A stretch of 10,838 nt of DNA, taken from Conidiobolus incongruus B7586 (Eukaryota; Entomophthoromycota; Entomophthoromycetes; Entomophthorales; Conidiobolaceae). The stretch covers positions 1 through 10,838 of the forward strand of contig JNEM01012331.1 of NCBI GenBank assembly GCA_000697335.1. The letters run 5' to 3'. The notes beneath the pieces are model-generated. The model had not been told where the DNA came from. It was given only the letters and a program-made list of their open reading frames with translations, and did not search any database. Below, in pieces: positions 7,476 through 10,838 of the stretch. How positions within the stretch are numbered: the stretch's first letter is position 1; every line of letters starts with the position of its first letter. The position numbers and the translations under genes are program-made.

Positions 7476-9582
7476 TAGATTAAAATATAAATTGATCGAA
7501 TTTGTAAGATTGGAAAATGATGGGTAATCTTATCACCAAATTTTATAAAGATATATCTAATCTATACCTCTGATATTTTCTGTTCGCCACCTGAAGTTTT
7601 CATTTTTTGTTTATTTTTGAATTTAAATAGAATGTTAGATGTTAAAGGTTAATGATCATAGACTTATATTGAAAATAGTGTTTATAATTAGATTTCTAAA
7701 TAGCATTTATCAAATATATTTTAATCCAATTTTAAATCGACAGTTGCTTCTATTTAATAAATTTAATATTCTATAATTTCATACTAAATACTTGTTCCTT
7801 TAATCTTTAAAACATAACTATTTAATCATTATCAACATTTTTGAATATCCAGTCTAGTGCATTTAGACCAACAATTATCTATTTTTCTATAATTTTTTTG
7901 TTAAACCATGAAAATCATATTTATTCATTACTTTGAAAATTTTGATGCAAATTCTGCATTGATCAGCTATGATTTACAGACTGAAAAATGATTTTGTCAT
8001 GGTTATATTAATCAATTATATTATTTTGTTGATTCTGTTTTATTCATTCTTATTATATCATTGTTTCAGTAAAATAATTTTGTATAATATTGTTAGTAGA
8101 TATTTAAAACTTTTTTCAATATTAAAGAAAATAACAGAACGGACAATATAGAAATGTACAATGATTAACAATGAATTTCATACGATAAATATTCAATTAT
8201 TAATATTGGTGGGAATTTCTGTAATTGAATTTTATAAATTATATATATCGAAATAATATTAATTCAATCTTACAAATATATAAAACTCAAAAATTTTGTT
8301 CAAAACTTTGACTATTAGCCGAACGAGCGTAGTTCAAATTATATATTAATTTAATAAATTACAGGTTATACTATTATAATATTATCCTTTACTATAGCAA
8401 CCAAATTAGTGATAATTTGATCAAATAACAACATGTTGTAAATGAAATACCTTCAAAATGTTCTCAACTCAAGGATTTTCCTAATTATATCAAATTCATA
8501 ACATCCTAAAAATTAAATTAAAAAGGTAATTATTGTGAATGTTACTTTATAAGTTAATAAAATCTACAAACTATAGAATCGTCAAATTATATAAAATCAA
8601 TCCAATGTTTATCCAATTATTTGTAATGATGATTTATATATTAAGTTAAAAATATGAAAAACTTTTAGTATGAAAATGATTCAAATTTATAGATCCATAT
8701 ATTCTAATATCAATAGTATTTAAAATCATCATATGATACAATTGAAATATTATAATTGAATTCAAATGATAATAATTTGAAAACTTAATATATTTATACA
8801 ATCCAATATTATAGAAAATTTTCAAACTTGTTGATCTATGGAATTATCCATCATACAAGATAAATAAATATAGCTAAAATAAATTCTGATTTTTATAATA
8901 AACTAGGAAATCATTGATATAACTTAATGATATATATCCTATATAAATTGCTTGATATATATTATTAATTTATTGTTATTTTTATAGCTTTTGTATTTAA
9001 TGAAATTATCAATCAATACTCTTTCAATTTATATCTAATTCATCAATATATAAATTCAAAACTCGTCATTAATTATAATATAATTATTTCTAAGAATATA
9101 ATCAAAATATTGTTAATGATTCATAATATTCTACCAAATGAAGTTGAAATCATAATGGATAATCTACATACAGGAAAAATATTTTTATATCATAGTAATA
9201 TGAGCTATTGTGAGTAAATATTACCAAATTCATTTCAAGCTCTTTCTATCTTAATAAATATCTCTCAGTTTTTTAATACATTTCAAACAATTTCAAACAC
9301 TAATATTTTGTCAACCAATTAATGAAATTATATGATATTCACATATATTTCAAATGTCATAATTTAACTAATTTAATACATTTATTGATTTAGAAATGAT
9401 TTTTAAAAAAGGAATATTAAAAAAGTATTGAATTGCATAATTTTTATTATTTAAATTCAAATTTTTTATTATATAAAATCAATATTAAAAATAAATGTAA
9501 AAAAAGAATTTAATATTTAATATTTTTTTATATTTAATTCTTAAGGCTCTATAAATAATTACACTTTAATTAATTGTTGTTA
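7476..9582. other. AT-rich DNA, no gene seen
   Basis: About 2.1 kb with no supported gene on either strand. The longest frame (60 codons, 7969-8151 +) is Ile-, Leu- and Tyr-rich with no motif and looks like chance. A 7-base inverted repeat (7505-7511 with 7526-7532) and a small G+C-containing patch near 8318-8335 are the only irregularities. No tRNA folds from that patch. The last 40 bases before the second mariner copy show no similarity to the flank of the first, so the two insertions are at unrelated sites. Confidence 0.6.
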
Positions 9583-10838
9583 TTACCTTAGAATTGAAGA
9601 AATAGGAAATTTTTTAATTTCTAATTTTTCAAACATATTATTAGTTACAAATAAAAAAAAATATACAAAACAAATAGGAAAATAAATAGTTTTGAATTAT
9701 ATATATATAATAATAATAATTTTTTTGATTAAAAAATTTATTTTTGAAAATTAGTTGTTTAATTTAATTATACTTAAATTAAATAGTAACCATCAAAAGT
9801 TTTTTATTTTAGTATTAGTAAAACTTAACCACAAACCCTCTAAAATCATTTAAAATTTACAAGCAACTTTTGGTAATAAAGTATTATCTAAATCAACAAT
9901 TTATTGCTAGATAAATTATTTTAAAGTTAAGAGAGAAACTACCTAAAACATACTAAAATCTAAAAGATTAATTTTAACTATTATTCTTTTAATTATTAAT
10001 AAAGTGAAAAATTATATTAAAAAGCACCTTTTTATTTTAGTTAAAGAACTATTAAAATACTTTAATATTATTTACAAAAGTATTTTTTATATATTAAAGT
10101 TTAAATTAAAATTAATTAACAAAAATATAAAATAAATACCTTATAATTTAACTAAAGCTTAAAAAAAAGTTAGAGTAGCTATTATTAAATAAAACTTATT
10201 AAGATATAACTAGAAACCAAAGCTTTTACAATAAATTATTATAATTGATGAATCTTAAATTCTTTTGTATAATCTTTTGTTAAAACATAAATTAAAATGT
10301 TAGATTAATTTAAATTAACCCCTTTTACAAATTCCTTTAAATAAACACTTTATTGATAAGCAAATATCAATTATTATAATAGATTATAATAGTATATGCT
10401 ATTTTTATTTAGTTTTTAAAAGAAAATTAATTAATAGTATACTTTATTTTTTTTAAATTATATTATTTCTAATTAGTATTCTCAATATAATTTAAGAAAA
10501 CCTATTATTTTACATAATAATTATAAAATACATAAATCTAAAGTTATAAAAAACTTTCTAATTAAAAGTAACTAGAAAAAACTACTATATCTAGTATATT
10601 CTTTAGATTATAACTTATGTAATTATAATTACTTTAAATAATTAAAAATCTAGCTTAAAAAAAGAAAATTTTTATAAGAAGATTTAATTAATTTATAAAA
10701 TATTAAATTTAAGTCTTTAATAAAAAAAATTATTTTTTAAGTGTTAAATCTTTACTAAAAGTATAGCAAGAAGTTATTAAAAATAAAAGAAATTATTAAT
10801 TCTATATTATATAAATATTTTTACTTTTTAAATATTAA
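9583..10838 (+). mobile_element. mariner (DD34D) DNA transposon, copy 2, runs off the right edge
   Basis: This is a second copy of the same family in the same orientation as the first. It begins with the inverted repeat TTACCTTAGAATTGAAGAAA right after a TA (9581-9582). It can be aligned with copy 1 through the transposase and past its end; by eye roughly four fifths of bases agree. Nearly all differences are C/T or G/A changes, with copy 2 usually carrying the T or A. By comparison with copy 1, roughly the last 50-60 bases, including the right inverted repeat, lie beyond the window. Confidence 0.8.
9770..10799 (+). pseudogene. mariner transposase pseudogene, copy 2
   Basis: This aligns with copy 1 from the same lost start (ATA 9770) to the same final TAA (10797). 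The helix-turn-helix LSKSTIY, the YNLTKA block, DES (first Asp kept, GAT 10247-10249), HNNYKIH and LVYSLDYNLCNY are all legible. Of the catalytic residues the second is Asn, as in copy 1 (10516-10518), and the third is also Asn (AAT 10621-10623). It carries seven of the eight stops of copy 1 at the same codons, many further stops at former Gln (CAA, CAG) or Trp (TGG) codons, and a 4-base deletion near 10440-10455 that shifts the frame. It is more decayed than copy 1. Confidence 0.82.

Noticed and set aside
7505-7532. 7-base inverted repeat with a 14-base loop
   Set aside because: Short and AT-rich; expected by chance in this DNA.
7969-8151. 60-codon hydrophobic frame
   Set aside because: Ile-, Leu-, Tyr- and Phe-rich composition is what AT-rich DNA gives by chance; no flanking gene context or motif.
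8310-8340. tRNA- or SINE-like patch (TAGCCGAACGAG then GTTCAAATT)
   Set aside because: It resembles A-box and B-box words, but they are only a few bases apart instead of 30 or more, and no cloverleaf forms.

Overview
The window looks like nuclear DNA of an AT-rich fungus. The one intact gene is a fungal-type lanosterol 14-alpha-demethylase (CYP51/ERG11) with a short GT-AG intron. Its coding exons are far richer in G+C than the DNA around them. An early-diverging, very AT-rich lineage (for example an entomophthoralean such as Conidiobolus) would fit, but this is a guess from composition and gene style.

Layout, left to right. 1-577 is AT-rich DNA without a recognisable gene. 578-1886 is a complete but dead mariner-type (DD34D) DNA transposon with inverted ends and a TA on each side. 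1887-2164 is non-coding. 2165-4753 is the near full-length relic of an Argonaute gene, readable from the N domain to the C-terminal end through many frameshifts and stops. 4754-5507 is the convergent spacer. 5508-7088 on the minus strand is ERG11 in two exons (508 codons), with a plausible poly(A) signal, TATA box and CCAAT box. 7270-9582 is about 2.3 kb of AT-rich DNA with no gene I can support. From 9583 to the right edge lies a second mariner copy, in the same orientation as the first and more decayed, cut off by the end of the window.

How the parts relate. ERG11 is a housekeeping sterol-synthesis gene and has no evident functional link to its neighbours. The Argonaute relic is a host RNA-silencing gene that has died; short motifs of every domain and all three PIWI metal-ligand positions I could place are still legible. 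The two mariner copies differ mostly by C/T and G/A transitions. They share seven nonsense codons and the same lost start codon, which suggests that the family spread from an already dead template or was repeatedly hit by a transition-biased mutational process. I see no new intact multi-gene system; the interest lies in these fossils.
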